A stretch of 64,000 bases of DNA from Pelagibacterium halotolerans B2. GTDB taxonomy: Bacteria > Pseudomonadota > Alphaproteobacteria > Rhizobiales > Devosiaceae. The first letter of the stretch is position 1; each line of letters opens with the position of its first letter. Of the stretch, positions 34,937 to 48,160 are shown in pieces. The translations under genes were made by a program, and so were the position numbers. The notes under the pieces are model-generated. The model made no database searches, had not been told where the DNA came from, and worked only from the letters and a program-made list of their open reading frames with translations. The stretch is from assembly GCF_000230555.1 (NCBI RefSeq), contig NC_016078.1, positions 3,123,001 through 3,187,000 on the forward strand. The letters are read 5' to 3'.

Positions 34937-35466
34937 GCAAGGTGAACCGCGCCGACATGCCCTATCGCGATTGTGTCGGCATCGCTCTGTTCAACGATCG
35001 CGGCCAGGTTTTCCTGGCCCGGCGCATTCTAACGCCCGGCCCCGATACCTCCGAGGTCGACGCGCCATGGCAGATGCCGCAGGGCGGGATCGACGATGGT
35101 GAAGACCCACTGGCCGCGGCCTACCGGGAACTCTACGAGGAAACGGGCATCCGCACGATCCGCCTTCTTGCCCAGGCGCCCGACTGGATTCATTACGATC
35201 TCCCCGACGAGGTGCTCGGAGTCGCGCTCAAGGGTAAATATCGCGGCCAGCGCCAGCAATGGTTTGCCTTCCTGTTCGAGGGCGCAGAAAGCGAGATCAC
35301 GCTCCTGCACGACAATCCCGGCATCGATCCGGAATTTGACGCCTGGCGCTGGGAAGATTTCGACAAGGTCGCCGACCTCGTGGTGCCCTTCAAGCGGCCG
35401 GCCTATCTCGATGTGTACGCCGCCTTCGCGCATGTCCCCGGCCAGATCCGGACCCGCACCGCATGA
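34933..35466 (+). CDS. rppH: RNA pyrophosphohydrolase (Nudix)
   Basis: The protein is 177 aa from ATG 34933 (MSKVNRADMPYRDCVGIALF). The YRDCVGI start and WQMPQGGIDDGE are typical of RppH/IalA. The Nudix box has the form Gx5Ex7RELYEETGI near residues 50-72, with the metal-binding glutamates. It removes pyrophosphate from the 5' end of mRNA or dinucleoside polyphosphates. The family member in Bartonella is called IalA. It overlaps both neighbours by 4 nt. Confidence 0.94.
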   Translation: MSKVNRADMPYRDCVGIALFNDRGQVFLARRILTPGPDTSEVDAPWQMPQGGIDDGEDPLAAAYRELYEETGIRTIRLLAQAPDWIHYDLPDEVLGVALKGKYRGQRQQWFAFLFEGAESEITLLHDNPGIDPEFDAWRWEDFDKVADLVVPFKRPAYLDVYAAFAHVPGQIRTRTA

Positions 35467-36149
35467 AGACCATAGGCATTATCGGTGGCATGAGCTGGGA
35501 ATCCACAGCTCAGTATTACGCGCTCATCAACCGTGAAACCGCAAGGCGGCGCGGCGGGCTGCATTCGGCACCCATCCTGATCGATTCCCTCGATTTTGCT
35601 GAAATCGAAGCGCTGCAGGCCAAAGCAGACTGGACCGCGGCCGGTGAGCGCCTCGCTGTTTCCGCCCAACGGCTCGAGACCGCGGGCGCCGATATGTTGA
35701 TGCTGGCCACCAACACCATGCATATCGTCGTGCCCGACATCGAAGCCGCAACGAAAATCCCCCTCCTCCATATCGCCGATCCCACCGCCGATGCGCTGAT
35801 TGACGACGGGGCCGAAACGGTCGGATTGCTGGGGACACGGTTCACCATGGAAATGGACTTCTACATCGACAGGCTGCGCCAGCGCAGCCTCGATGCCATC
35901 GTTCCAGAGGTCGACAGAACCAATCTCGACGGCATTATCTATAGCCAGTTGTGCCGCGGCATCATCAACGATACCTCTCGCGGCATTTACCAGGACGCCA
36001 TCGAAAAGCTCAGCCGGCGCGGCGCACAGGCGATCATTCTGGGCTGCACCGAGCTCGGCCTGCTCCTTTCAGATGAGGACAGCCCGCTTCCCCTTTACGA
36101 CACGACAGCACTGCACGCCGCCCGCGCAGTGGCGCTGGCTCTCGACTGA
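35463..36149 (+). CDS. Aspartate/glutamate racemase family protein (YgeA-like)
   Basis: The protein is 228 aa starting MKTIGIIGGMSWESTAQYYA, the usual start of the Asp/Glu racemase superfamily. The first catalytic position carries Thr (ATNTMH, T83) where many members have Cys, and the second is Cys (GCTELG, C195). This Thr/Cys pair is that of the E. coli L-Asp/Glu-specific racemase YgeA. Overlap with rppH (ATGA) makes it the last gene of this run. A hairpin shared with the convergent chemoreceptor gene follows. Confidence 0.86.
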   Translation: MKTIGIIGGMSWESTAQYYALINRETARRRGGLHSAPILIDSLDFAEIEALQAKADWTAAGERLAVSAQRLETAGADMLMLATNTMHIVVPDIEAATKIPLLHIADPTADALIDDGAETVGLLGTRFTMEMDFYIDRLRQRSLDAIVPEVDRTNLDGIIYSQLCRGIINDTSRGIYQDAIEKLSRRGAQAIILGCTELGLLLSDEDSPLPLYDTTALHAARAVALALD

Positions 36150-36166
36150 CATCGTCTTTCGCAACG

Positions 36167-36190
36167 AAAAAGGGGCGCTCGAGGCGCCCC
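36167..36190 (-). terminator. Intrinsic terminator of the chemoreceptor gene
   Basis: GGGGCGC and GCGCCCC pair around a 5-nt loop; on the minus strand the stem is followed by TTTTT. It lies 27 nt after the chemoreceptor stop and 22 nt after the convergent racemase stop, so it can serve both. Confidence 0.85.
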
Positions 36191-36217
36191 TGATTCAATT
36201 CAGGCCGGACATTCCGG

Positions 36218-38308
36218 TCAGAATTCGCTCCACTCTTGATCGATGGCGGCATTGCCATGGCTCAGATAAGCGCCGGCAGCCTGCTTGACCTTGCTCTGAA
36301 GCGCGCGGGCATCGCCCGCCGGCCCGCCGGCCGTTTCCCGTGCTGACGGCGATTGTGCGATAGACGTTGTGCGATCGATCCTGAAGATATCGACGATCCG
36401 ATCGAGCGCGGTCGCCTGCTCCTCGGTCTGGGCGATGGCTGCATTTGTCTCTTCGACAAGCGCTGCATTGTGCTGGGTCATCTCGTCCATCTGGCGCACC
36501 GCTGCATTGACCTCCTCGATCGAGGACGCCTGTTCGCGGCTGTCATTGGCGATCTGTTGCATCTGGCTGGTGTTGGTGCGCGCCGCTTCGAGCATGGCCA
36601 CAAGCTTTTCGGCAGCCTGCGCCACAAGCTTTGACCCGCCATCGACCTCATTGGCCGATTGCTCGATCAGCGCCTTGACCTCGGACGAAGCCGATGCCGC
36701 GGACTGGGCAAGCCGGCGCACTTCGACGGCCACCACGGCAAAGCCCTTGCCCGCATCCCCGGCCCGCGCCGCTTCGACCGAAGCGTTGAGGGCCAGAAGA
36801 TTGGTCTGGAAGGCGATATCGTCGATCATCTTGATGATGTCGGAGACCTTTGCCGACGACGTTGTGATGCGTTCCATGGCGCTGGTCGCCGCTTCCATCA
36901 CCTCGCCACCCTCTTCGGCCGATCGGGTGACCGAGGCTGCGGTCTGGGAGGCATCCTGGGCCCGGCGGGCATTGTCCATGACGGTGGCGGCAAGCTGTTC
37001 CATGGCCGCCGAGGTCTCCTCGATGGTCGCCGCCTGGCGCGTGGTGCGCTCGGACAGGTCATTGGCACCCGAGAGGATTTCCCCGGTGGCCGTCTTGAGG
37101 GTCCGCGACGTGCCGCGCAGTTCCAGAACGATGTCGGAGAGCTTTTCCGCAACCGCGTTGGTATCGTTTTTGAGCTGGGCGAAAGCCCCCTGATACTCGC
37201 CCATGACCCGCGTTGTAAGGTCGGTATTGGCGAGTGCCCCGAGAACGCCGACCGTTTCGTTCAGCCCGCGATCGACGGTCGAAACCAGATCGTTGACGCT
37301 GCCGGCCAGCCCGTTCAACTCGGCATCGGCGAAACTGGCTTCAACCCGCTGGGAGAAGTCACCGGCGATTGCGGCGTCAACGACATTGCCGAACGCCGTC
37401 TGAAGCTCGCCCATCATCGCCCGTCGCGCCTGCTCGTCTGCGATGATCCGCGCCGCCTCGGCTTCGGTCATCGCCGCAACCTTCTGGCCGTTCTCGCGGA
37501 ACACTTCCACGGCACGGGCCATGTCGCCGACTTCGTTCTTGCGCTCGGTGTAAGGCACCTCGACGTCGAATTCGTTCTGCGCGATCTTGCCCATCACGCC
37601 CGAGAGCACGGGGATCGGCCGCGCGATAAGGCGCGATGCAAAGATCGAAAGCACGCACATGACGGCGAGCGCGATGCCGGCCACGATCAGCAGCAGGTTC
37701 ATCGTGTCTGTAACGACAGCGGTAATCGCATCCTGGCTGACGCCTACATAGAGAAGCCCCAGGACATCGGTACCCGAAAGATAGGTGATCGGCTGATAGA
37801 CCGAATAATAATGCTCGCCATTGACGTCGCTTTCGGTGAACAGCGCGCCCTGTTCGAGGATCTGGGTGTGGATGTCGCCATTGGCGGGAATGGGGTCCTG
37901 AACGATCCGGTTGCCTTCGGCATCGACCATCGATGTGGTCACCTGTTCGAAGGCCTGAATATCAGCATTCCAGGCGAAGATCGCCGCCGTCTCGCCGGTC
38001 ACCCGAGCGATCGAATCGGCAATGTCGTTATTATAGAAGCGCGGCATCACCCAGGTGCCGATGCTGGAGACGTCGCCCTCTTCGGTCCATTCCACCTGAA
38101 TGCCACCCATGCCGCCCAGAATTGTCGAGGCGGTCCGGATATTGGATTGCTGGCTGGCTCTGGCGACGGCGTCGCTGTTGGCTGAAAGATTGATATAAAC
38201 CGCCACAACGACGGCCCCGACCGACAGCACCACTGCGGCAACCACCATCGCGGCAATCGTGGTGGTCATAGGGATACGACCCAGAATTCTGCTGGTTAAG
38301 CCCCGCAT
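36218..38308 (-). CDS. Methyl-accepting chemotaxis protein with Cache-type sensor
   Basis: The protein is 696 aa from ATG 38308 ([20 protein letters not shown]); AAGGAG lies 9 nt upstream, and ATG 38314 is an alternative. One membrane helix is near residues 17-40. The periplasmic domain (about 41-215) with [20 protein letters not shown] resembles Cache_3-Cache_2 sensors. A second helix (about 218-240) leads to HAMP segments and the signalling domain, which has [26 protein letters not shown] hairpin tip residues. It senses an unknown ligand and signals through CheW/CheA, which are not in this window. It stands alone with its own terminator. Confidence 0.92.
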   Translation of the reverse strand: MRGLTSRILGRIPMTTTIAAMVVAAVVLSVGAVVVAVYINLSANSDAVARASQQSNIRTASTILGGMGGIQVEWTEEGDVSSIGTWVMPRFYNNDIADSIARVTGETAAIFAWNADIQAFEQVTTSMVDAEGNRIVQDPIPANGDIHTQILEQGALFTESDVNGEHYYSVYQPITYLSGTDVLGLLYVGVSQDAITAVVTDTMNLLLIVAGIALAVMCVLSIFASRLIARPIPVLSGVMGKIAQNEFDVEVPYTERKNEVGDMARAVEVFRENGQKVAAMTEAEAARIIADEQARRAMMGELQTAFGNVVDAAIAGDFSQRVEASFADAELNGLAGSVNDLVSTVDRGLNETVGVLGALANTDLTTRVMGEYQGAFAQLKNDTNAVAEKLSDIVLELRGTSRTLKTATGEILSGANDLSERTTRQAATIEETSAAMEQLAATVMDNARRAQDASQTAASVTRSAEEGGEVMEAATSAMERITTSSAKVSDIIKMIDDIAFQTNLLALNASVEAARAGDAGKGFAVVAVEVRRLAQSAASASSEVKALIEQSANEVDGGSKLVAQAAEKLVAMLEAARTNTSQMQQIANDSREQASSIEEVNAAVRQMDEMTQHNAALVEETNAAIAQTEEQATALDRIVDIFRIDRTTSIAQSPSARETAGGPAGDARALQSKVKQAAGAYLSHGNAAIDQEWSEF

Positions 38309-38374
38309 GTCCATTAGCTCCTTGTGGACGAATACCTTCCCCCTCCTGGGAAATCCACGCAAAGCTACGGACAT

Positions 38375-38604
38375 ATGATTAAATGATCGTTTCCGTTTGG
38401 ACGCCCCGAAACACTTGCCCGCGCCCCGATCTGCTGCTGCCTGTCGTTAAACACAGCCAAGGCAGGGGCCAAAGATGCAGCAGACAACTATATTTGAAGT
38501 GCGTTACTGAGACGGCCGCCCGTCGGAGCACGCAATAATCTCGCGCAGGTAAAGAACGGTTCTGCTCGACCGCAATACAGCGTGCCTTGACTGCCCCGGA
38601 CAAG
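38375..38604. other. Gap between chemoreceptor and ATP synthase operon
   Basis: The region upstream of the chemoreceptor should carry its promoter. It ends with the ATP synthase terminator. No gene was recognised. A frame on the minus strand (38379-38603) shows no family features. Confidence 0.4.
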
Positions 38605-38629
38605 AAAAAGGCGCCATAATGGCGCCTTT
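38605..38629 (-). terminator. Intrinsic terminator of the atp operon
   Basis: AAAGGCGCC and GGCGCCTTT pair around ATAAT and are followed by further T on the minus strand (TTTTTC). It lies 32 nt after the atpC stop. Confidence 0.92.
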
Positions 38630-38660
38630 AGACAAACGAAATGAGCAAAAAGAGCCCAAG

Positions 38661-39083
38661 CTAATGTACTGTGCCGCCCAGAGTGGCACTTTCGAGCAGA
38701 AGGTTCTTCCAGGTGTCGAGAGTGTTCTGAGCGTCGCTCTTGTCCTCGATATCGGACGCAGCGGCCAGCGCCTGTTGCGCAGCGGTGATGCGGGCCTCGA
38801 TTTCGGTGCGGCCGAACTCACTTGCCGGCTTGGCTTCCTCTGCCAGGATTGTCACGCCCGCATCGGAGATATCGGCAAACCCGCCCCCAACGAAAAAGCT
38901 GGAAACGGCGCCGCTGGTATCGGTCACCGTCACAAAGCCGGGTTTGAGCACTGCCATGAGCGGCGCATGATCTCCCATGACCGTCAGATAGCCTTCGGAA
39001 CCTGGAACGATCACCGAGCGCGCCTGAGCGCTCAAAACGAGAACTTCAGGCGATACGATTTCGATTTTGACGCCTTCGGCCAT
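38661..39083 (-). CDS. atpC: ATP synthase F1 subunit epsilon
   Basis: The protein is 140 aa, starting MAEGVKIEIVSPEVLVLSAQ. The N-terminal beta-sandwich holds VPGSEGYLTVMGDHAPLMAV, the family motif. The C-terminal part is a helical hairpin (ARITAAQQALAAASD). Epsilon couples rotation of the central stalk and can inhibit ATP hydrolysis. It is the last gene of atpHAGDC. Confidence 0.96.
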   Translation of the reverse strand: MAEGVKIEIVSPEVLVLSAQARSVIVPGSEGYLTVMGDHAPLMAVLKPGFVTVTDTSGAVSSFFVGGGFADISDAGVTILAEEAKPASEFGRTEIEARITAAQQALAAASDIEDKSDAQNTLDTWKNLLLESATLGGTVH

Positions 39084-39154
39084 GACTTCGTCCGTTCTTC
39101 ACGCGTTCGGAAAATGCGCGGGCAGGCTATCGGCCCGCGCGATCACATTCACAA

Positions 39155-40675
<1,521 letters not shown>

Positions 40676-41560
40676 CTAGAGCGCCTCGGCGCCCGAAATG
40701 ATTTCGATCAGTTCCTTGGTGATCTGAGCCTGCCGCTGACGGTTATAACTCAGCGTCAGCTTGTTGATCATCTCACCGGCATTGCGGGTCGCGTTGTCCA
40801 TGGCGGTCATCTGCGCGCCGAAGAACGAAGCGTTGTTTTCGAGCAAGGCCCTGAAAATCTGTACGCTCACATTGCGCGGCAGAAGATCTTCGAGCAGCGC
40901 CTCTTCATCGGGCTCGTATTCGTAGATCGCCGAGCCGGACTTGAGCTCCTCGCCCTCTGCCTTTTCGAACTTGGCGGGAATGATCTGCTGAGCGGTCGGC
41001 ACCTGGGAGATGACCGACTGGAACCGCGAATAAAACAGCGTGGCGACGTCGAATTCACCAGCGGCGTACATCGCGAGGATTTTCGAGCCGATATCCTGGG
41101 CCGTGGCATATCCGAGCTGCTTGACGTCGCGCAGCGAAATCTGCTCGCCCATATGCTTGGCAAGGCCGCGCTTCAAAATGTCGGCGCCCTTCTTGCCCAC
41201 GGTCAGAATCTTGACCGTCTTGCCTTCGGCAATCAGTTTGGTGGCATGCTCGCGCGCCAAACGGGCGATCGAGGAGTTGAACCCCCCCGCCAACCCGCGT
41301 TCGCCGGTTGCGACAACCAGAAGATGCACATCTTCCTTGCCCGTACCCGAAAGCAGAACCGGCGCGTCGGGACGGCCTTCATAGGCAGCGCCAAGGCCCG
41401 CCAGAACCTTTTCCATACGCTCGGCGTAGGGACGTGCGGCCTCGGCGGCATCCTGGGCGCGGCGGAGCTTGGCCGCCGCGACCATCTGCATGGCCTTGGT
41501 GATCTTCTGGGTCGATTTGACCGAGTTGATCCGGTTTTTTAGGTCTTTCAAAGAGGGCAT
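40676..41560 (-). CDS. atpG: ATP synthase F1 subunit gamma
   Basis: The protein is 294 aa. The N-terminal helix [20 protein letters not shown] and the C-terminal helix with [25 protein letters not shown] make the rotating coiled coil. The conserved ITKEL.EII ending is present. It forms the central stalk turning inside the alpha3beta3 ring. The gene order atpA-atpG-atpD is standard. Confidence 0.98.
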   Translation of the reverse strand: MPSLKDLKNRINSVKSTQKITKAMQMVAAAKLRRAQDAAEAARPYAERMEKVLAGLGAAYEGRPDAPVLLSGTGKEDVHLLVVATGERGLAGGFNSSIARLAREHATKLIAEGKTVKILTVGKKGADILKRGLAKHMGEQISLRDVKQLGYATAQDIGSKILAMYAAGEFDVATLFYSRFQSVISQVPTAQQIIPAKFEKAEGEELKSGSAIYEYEPDEEALLEDLLPRNVSVQIFRALLENNASFFGAQMTAMDNATRNAGEMINKLTLSYNRQRQAQITKELIEIISGAEAL

Positions 41561-41596
41561 TGCGCCGAAAGCTCCTTGCCAGCCGGGTCGCCGGAA

Positions 41597-43131
<1,535 letters not shown>

Positions 43132-43132
<1 letters not shown>

Positions 43133-43692
43133 TAGCTGACCCCTTTCATGGCGATCTTCATGGCCGAAAGTTTTGTCTTGAGGGAGGTATCGATCATCTG
43201 GCTCCCGACCTTGACCACAAGGCCGCCGATCAGGCTTTCATCGACACGTGTAATAAGGGAAACGTCCTTGCCGACCTTGTCCTTGAGGACGCTCGCAAGT
43301 TCGGTTTCCTGTTCTTTGGTCAAAGGAGCGGCGGACGTAACTTCCGCGCTCACTTCATTGCGCGCTTCGGCGGCAAGCAGCTTGAATTCGGCGATGATCG
43401 CAGAAAGGGCGAAAAGCCGGCCGTTTCTGGCCACCAGCTTCAGCGTGTTGGCGACCAGCTCGACCGGCTTGACCTTATCGAGAATCGCATTGAGTGCGGC
43501 GCTCTTGACGTCGGTTGTGATCGTCGGGCTCACAAGAAAGCGCGAAAAATCGTCCGAAGAATTGATGAGTCCCGCAACAGCATCGAGATCCTTTTCGACC
43601 GCCTCGATGACCTTGCCGTCTTTGGCCAGATCAAAGAGCGCTGCCGCATAGGGCCGAGCAATCTTGGACAGAACGGATCGTGGTGCGCTCAA
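43132..43692 (-). CDS. atpH: ATP synthase F1 subunit delta
   Basis: The protein is 186 aa from a TTG start at 43692; only a short AAGG site precedes it, and no better ATG is near. [20 protein letters not shown] is the usual OSCP/delta start. The C-terminal [19 protein letters not shown] and [19 protein letters not shown] are conserved. It joins the peripheral stalk to the top of F1. It is the first gene of the operon; the F0 genes are elsewhere, as in most alphaproteobacteria. The 220-nt gap upstream up to priA should hold the promoter. Confidence 0.95.
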
Positions 43693-43912
43693 GCCTTGTA
43701 ACCCCGCTGCTTGCCCCGCCCTTTATCGTCGTCATCGCCAATAATGGCGGCGGCGGCATTGTTTTCTATTTGTATTCGGATCGACAGGGCCAGCGCCAAC
43801 AAGGGCATGCCCATGAATTCCGGGGTGGCCTTACCATGCCAAAACCGGCCACGCAAGCGCATCACGGCCAAATTGGGGCGTCGCAAATGTCGCATCGCAA
43901 CAAGTTCTGCGA

Positions 43913-46078
43913 TCAGTAAAAGCTCATCGGATCGATATCGACCTGAATACGCAAATTCCCCTTGGCCGCGGGCCCCGTTTCCAGCCAGAAACGGACATAG
44001 CCCGACAGATCGAATTCCTTGGGACTCTGGACCAGAATACGCACCCTGTGCCGCCCCCGAACCATGGCGACCGGCGCATCGGCGGGTCCGAAACGCCTGA
44101 CCCCCTCGGCCAATGGCGCCGCCGCCATCAGCGCCCTGGCCAGAGCCATGGTTTGGGTGTGCTCATTGCCCGAAACAATTAGCGCAGCCAGCCGACCGAA
44201 TGGCGGCAGACCGCCCTGCCGCCGAACCATGAGTTCGTGGTTGTAAAATCCTTCCCGATCCCCGCTCACCATCGCCTTCATCACCGGATGATCGGGATGG
44301 TAGGTTTGAAGGAACGCCTTTCCGGAGCGCGATTCGCGCCCGGCGCGGCCCGTGACCTGGGTCAGGATCTGGAACGTCTTCTCCGCCGCCCGCGGATCGC
44401 CATGCGCCAGCCCCAGATCAGCGTCGATCACACCGACAAGGCTGAGCTTTTCGAAATGGTGCCCCTTGGCCACCAATTGCGTGCCGATGATGATGTCGTA
44501 TTCGCCGCGCGCGATTTCGGCGAACCGGTCGCGGATTTGACGCATCGACCCCATATCGGAAGACAGGACCACCGGCCGCGCGCCCGGAAACCGCTCGGCG
44601 ACCTCTTCGGCCAGCCGCTCGATGCCCGGCCCCACCGCCACCAGCGAATCGGTGGCCCCGCACGAACCGCACACATCGGGCGCCCGTTCTTCATGCCCGC
44701 AATGGTGGCACATCAGAACGCCGCGGAACCGATGCTCGACCAGCCAGGTCGAACAATCGGGGCACTGATACTGATGCCCGCACGACCGGCACAGCGTCAG
44801 GGGCGCATAGCCGCGCCGGTTGAGAAACAACAGCGCCTGCTCGCCCCGATCGAGCGCATCGAACACCGCTCGCGCCAGCCTCGGCGCAATCCACTGGCCC
44901 TTTTCGGGACCTTCGGCCCGCATGTCGATGGCGGTTATATCGGGCAGCGCCGCATCGGCAAACCGGCTTTCGAGCCGCACATGCGCATAGCGGCCGGTCT
45001 CCCCATTGTTGCGTGATTCGACTGCTGGGGTTGCCGAAGACAAAATGACCCGCGCCCCGGCCATCGAAGCGCGCACCACCGCCATGTCGCGGCCATGATA
45101 ATTGACCCGGTCGGCCTGCTTGAAGGCGCCGTCATGCTCTTCATCGAGCACCAGAAGCCCCAATTCGCGAAACGGCAAGAACAGCGCCGAGCGCGCACCG
45201 ATCACCGCCCTGACCTCGCCCGTCAAAACGCCCCGCCACACCCGGGCCCTTTGAACAGGCGTCATTTCCGAGTGCCATTCTGCGGCCCGCTGGCCGAAGC
45301 GCTTTTCGAACCGGTCGAGGAAGGTATGAGTCAGGGCGATTTCGGGCAGGATGATTGCCACCTGCTTTCCGGTGCGCAGCATATCGGCCACGCTCTCGAA
45401 AAACACCTCGGTCTTGCCCGACCCGGTAATCCCGTCGAGCAGAGCCACCGAAAATCCGCCTTTGTCATGGGCCCGAATCTGCTCGAGCGCGGCCTGTTGC
45501 GCCTCCGACAGCTTTGCCGGTGCGAAATCGGGCTCGGGTGGCAGGACGGGCGGCGGAGCCGGAACTTCGACCTGCTGCAGGCAGCCCGACTTGACCAGCC
45601 CATCCACCACCGCCGTCGAAACGCCTGCGGCACCAATCAGCGCCGGCTTTGCCCAGGGGTAGCCGTCCTCCATCACCGAAAGCACCCGGGCGCGCGCGTC
45701 CGTCATCCTTTCGGGTTCGGGACCGCCGCGCTTATAGGCAATCAGAGGGCGCGGCGGATCGAGCGCCTCGCGGCTGCGCAACGCCCCCCGCAGCACCATG
45801 CCCGGCTGGGCCAGCGTATAACGCGCCACCCAATCGATGGTTTTCAAAAGCTCCTCTGAGAGCGCGGGCACATCAAAGACGTGCTCGATATCCTTGAGGC
45901 GATTATGGGCGAAATTGTCCTTGGGCTCGCCCCACACGACGCCAAGCGTGGGTCGTGGCCCCAAAGGAACGACGACGATCGAGCCGCGCTCGACCTCTTT
46001 TCCCTCGGGCACCCGATAGGAATAAGGGCCGTCCACGGCAACCGCCACCATCACTGCCACGACCGGACCAAGCGTCAT
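43913..46078 (-). CDS. priA: Primosomal replication restart helicase PriA
   Basis: The protein is 721 aa. The N-terminal DNA-binding domain (about 1-110) starts VAVAVDGPYSYRVPEGKEVE. The Walker A motif GITGSGKTEVF holds K222. The helicase box LVLDEEHDGAFKQ follows. Two zinc sites are formed by CRSCGHQYQCPDC and CHHCGHE...CGSCG. The C-terminal RQGGLPPFGRLAALIVSG is also typical. It restarts collapsed replication forks. It is divergent from xerC across a 119-nt gap that holds both promoters, an arrangement common in the Hyphomicrobiales. Confidence 0.98.
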   Translation of the reverse strand: MTLGPVVAVMVAVAVDGPYSYRVPEGKEVERGSIVVVPLGPRPTLGVVWGEPKDNFAHNRLKDIEHVFDVPALSEELLKTIDWVARYTLAQPGMVLRGALRSREALDPPRPLIAYKRGGPEPERMTDARARVLSVMEDGYPWAKPALIGAAGVSTAVVDGLVKSGCLQQVEVPAPPPVLPPEPDFAPAKLSEAQQAALEQIRAHDKGGFSVALLDGITGSGKTEVFFESVADMLRTGKQVAIILPEIALTHTFLDRFEKRFGQRAAEWHSEMTPVQRARVWRGVLTGEVRAVIGARSALFLPFRELGLLVLDEEHDGAFKQADRVNYHGRDMAVVRASMAGARVILSSATPAVESRNNGETGRYAHVRLESRFADAALPDITAIDMRAEGPEKGQWIAPRLARAVFDALDRGEQALLFLNRRGYAPLTLCRSCGHQYQCPDCSTWLVEHRFRGVLMCHHCGHEERAPDVCGSCGATDSLVAVGPGIERLAEEVAERFPGARPVVLSSDMGSMRQIRDRFAEIARGEYDIIIGTQLVAKGHHFEKLSLVGVIDADLGLAHGDPRAAEKTFQILTQVTGRAGRESRSGKAFLQTYHPDHPVMKAMVSGDREGFYNHELMVRRQGGLPPFGRLAALIVSGNEHTQTMALARALMAAAPLAEGVRRFGPADAPVAMVRGRHRVRILVQSPKEFDLSGYVRFWLETGPAAKGNLRIQVDIDPMSFY

Positions 46079-46197
46079 CGAGAGCCTTCGCGCTGGGAGA
46101 ACGAAACGAGATCAACCATCGGGCACCATAGTTGTCAAATGCGATTCGGCCAGCCCCAATTGGCGCTCTGGTAACCTCTGGGCGGTAATATTGTCCC

Positions 46198-47127
46198 ATG
46201 ACCGATACCGGCTTTGCCATCTCCGATGCCTTGCGCGCCCACATATCGAGCTGGCGGCGCGAGCTTATGACCATAAGACGCCTGTCCCCCAAGACGCTGG
46301 AAGCCTATGGCCGCGACGTCGACCAGTTCCTGGCATTTCTCTCCGCCCATATCGGCGGGACCATCGACATCGCCAATCTCAAATCGCTCCGGCCAGCCGA
46401 CCTGCGCGCCTTTCTGGCGTCCCGCCGCCGCGACGCTCTGGGCTCGCGCAGTCTTGCCCGCTCGCTTTCGGGGATAAAGTCGTTTTTCTCCCATCTTGAG
46501 CGCGAAGGCATCATGGCGCTCGAGGCGCTTTCGGTGGTCCGCACGCCCAAACTGCCGCGTTCGCTCCCCAAGCCCCTTTCCGCAACCGAAGCAAAGGGAG
46601 CCGGCCCGGCCATCCATGAGCAGGAGGACCGCCCCTGGGTCGCGGCGCGCGATACTGCAGCCATTGCCCTATGCTATGGTGCAGGCCTGCGCATTTCCGA
46701 GGCCCTGGCTCTGACCCGCGCCGATCTCGACGGCGCGACGCTCAGAATTGACGGCAAGGGCAACAAGGTCCGCCTCGTGCCGCTCATCGCCCCGGTCAGG
46801 GCGGCCATCGAGGACTATCTGCGGCTCTGCCCCTTCTCGCCCGCCCTCAATGAACCCATGTTCCGCGGCGTACGCGGCGGTCCGCTCAGCCCTCGCCTCA
46901 TCCAGTTGCGGCTCGAGCAATTGCGCGGTGCCATGGGTCTGCCGGCCTCGGCGACCCCGCACGCGCTGCGCCATTCCTTTGCCACTCACCTTCTGGCCAG
47001 GGGCGGCGACTTGCGCGCCATTCAGGAACTGCTGGGCCACGCCTCGCTCTCAACCACCCAGATCTATACCCATATCGATGGCGAACGGCTGCTCGAGGCT
47101 TACCGCGCCGCCCATCCACGCCGCTAG
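46198..47127 (+). CDS. xerC: Tyrosine recombinase XerC
   Basis: The protein is 309 aa. The SAM-like DNA-binding domain is at about 10-110 (LSPKTLEAYGRDVDQFLAFL). The catalytic residues are R165 (GLRISE), H255 and R258 (PHALRHSF), H281 (LGHASL) and the nucleophile Y290 (STTQIYTHI). With XerD it resolves chromosome dimers at dif. There is no sign of a linked mobile element, and the priA neighbour favours the housekeeping XerC. Confidence 0.94.
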   Translation: MTDTGFAISDALRAHISSWRRELMTIRRLSPKTLEAYGRDVDQFLAFLSAHIGGTIDIANLKSLRPADLRAFLASRRRDALGSRSLARSLSGIKSFFSHLEREGIMALEALSVVRTPKLPRSLPKPLSATEAKGAGPAIHEQEDRPWVAARDTAAIALCYGAGLRISEALALTRADLDGATLRIDGKGNKVRLVPLIAPVRAAIEDYLRLCPFSPALNEPMFRGVRGGPLSPRLIQLRLEQLRGAMGLPASATPHALRHSFATHLLARGGDLRAIQELLGHASLSTTQIYTHIDGERLLEAYRAAHPRR

Positions 47128-47184
47128 CGCCGGACGCAATCGGGGTATAGGGTCACCTTCCATAGTCCTGGCCAGTATTCATTT

Positions 47185-48144
47185 ATGTCCGCATTTTCCT
47201 CACCCGATCGGGACCAGCTTGTTGGTCTCGCGCTCGCTGCGCTCGGCGCGGCGCTGTTTGCTACCAAGGGCATCTTCGTAAAACTCGCTTACGCGCAGGG
47301 CCTCGATGCCATAACCACCCTGACCTGGCGCATGCTTCTGGCGACGCCATTCTTTGCATTGATGGGAGCTCTCGCCTATCGCGATCGCCGCGCCGGACGG
47401 GGTCGTCAGGCGAACCGGCCCGTGCCCGTCCGCGCCGTTGCCGGCGCTGCTGCCATCGGCATCCTAGGCTATTACGGCGCAAGCTTTCTTGATTTCCGCA
47501 GCCTCGACCTCATTACCGCGCAGCTCAACCGGCTGGTGCTTTTGACCTATCCATTCATGGTTTTGATCCTGGGTGCGGTCCTGTTCCGCCGCCCACTCCG
47601 GCTCCCGGTCGTGGCCGCGGCGCTACTGGCCTATCTTGGGATCGGGGTGATCTTTGGCCATGACATGGTGATCGAAGGCGAGAGCGTTCTTGCGGGTACT
47701 CTCTTTGCGCTGGGCAGCGCTTTGGCCTATGCGCTCTATCAACTGTTTGCCAAACCGCTGATCGATACGTTGGGTCCGAGGCTGTTCACCGCAATTGCGA
47801 TGATCGCGGCTGCGGGCGTCGTGTTTCTCCATTTTCTTGTAACCCATTCCCCTTCGGGGCTGGCCATTTCCGCGAATGCGTTTTTCATCCTGCTCGCGCT
47901 GGCGCTCGCCGCCACGGTCGCCCCGGTTTCCATCATTGCAGCAGCCATCGGCATGGTGGGTGCCGAGCGCACGGCGGTGTTCGGCAATATCTCCCCGATC
48001 CTGACCATCGTGCTTGCCATCTTCATCCTCGGCGAGCCCTTTACACCGATCCACGGCATCGGAACGGCACTGGTAATTTTCGGCATTTTGCTGTTCACTC
48101 GGCTCACGACGCTGCCGAAAAGCGCGGTGCAAACCGGCCAGTAA
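47185..48144 (+). CDS. EamA-family (DMT superfamily) transporter
   Basis: The protein is 319 aa with about ten membrane helices arranged as two EamA repeats (about 15-145 and 165-300). LVGLALAALGAALFATKGIFVKLAY is the first helix pair, quoted here as ALFATKGIFVKLAY. LGEPFTPIHGIGTALVIFGI near the end is the typical last-helix motif. Substrates of this family range over metabolites and amino acids and cannot be assigned here. The repeat-protein gene follows 16 nt downstream and may be co-transcribed. Confidence 0.87.
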   Translation: MSAFSSPDRDQLVGLALAALGAALFATKGIFVKLAYAQGLDAITTLTWRMLLATPFFALMGALAYRDRRAGRGRQANRPVPVRAVAGAAAIGILGYYGASFLDFRSLDLITAQLNRLVLLTYPFMVLILGAVLFRRPLRLPVVAAALLAYLGIGVIFGHDMVIEGESVLAGTLFALGSALAYALYQLFAKPLIDTLGPRLFTAIAMIAAAGVVFLHFLVTHSPSGLAISANAFFILLALALAATVAPVSIIAAAIGMVGAERTAVFGNISPILTIVLAIFILGEPFTPIHGIGTALVIFGILLFTRLTTLPKSAVQTGQ

Positions 48145-48160
48145 GAGGGACGAGATTTTT

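Noticed and set aside
46198..47127. Tyrosine recombinase as a sign of a mobile element
   Set aside because: Length, motifs and the priA neighbour fit housekeeping XerC. No attachment repeats or cargo genes are adjacent.
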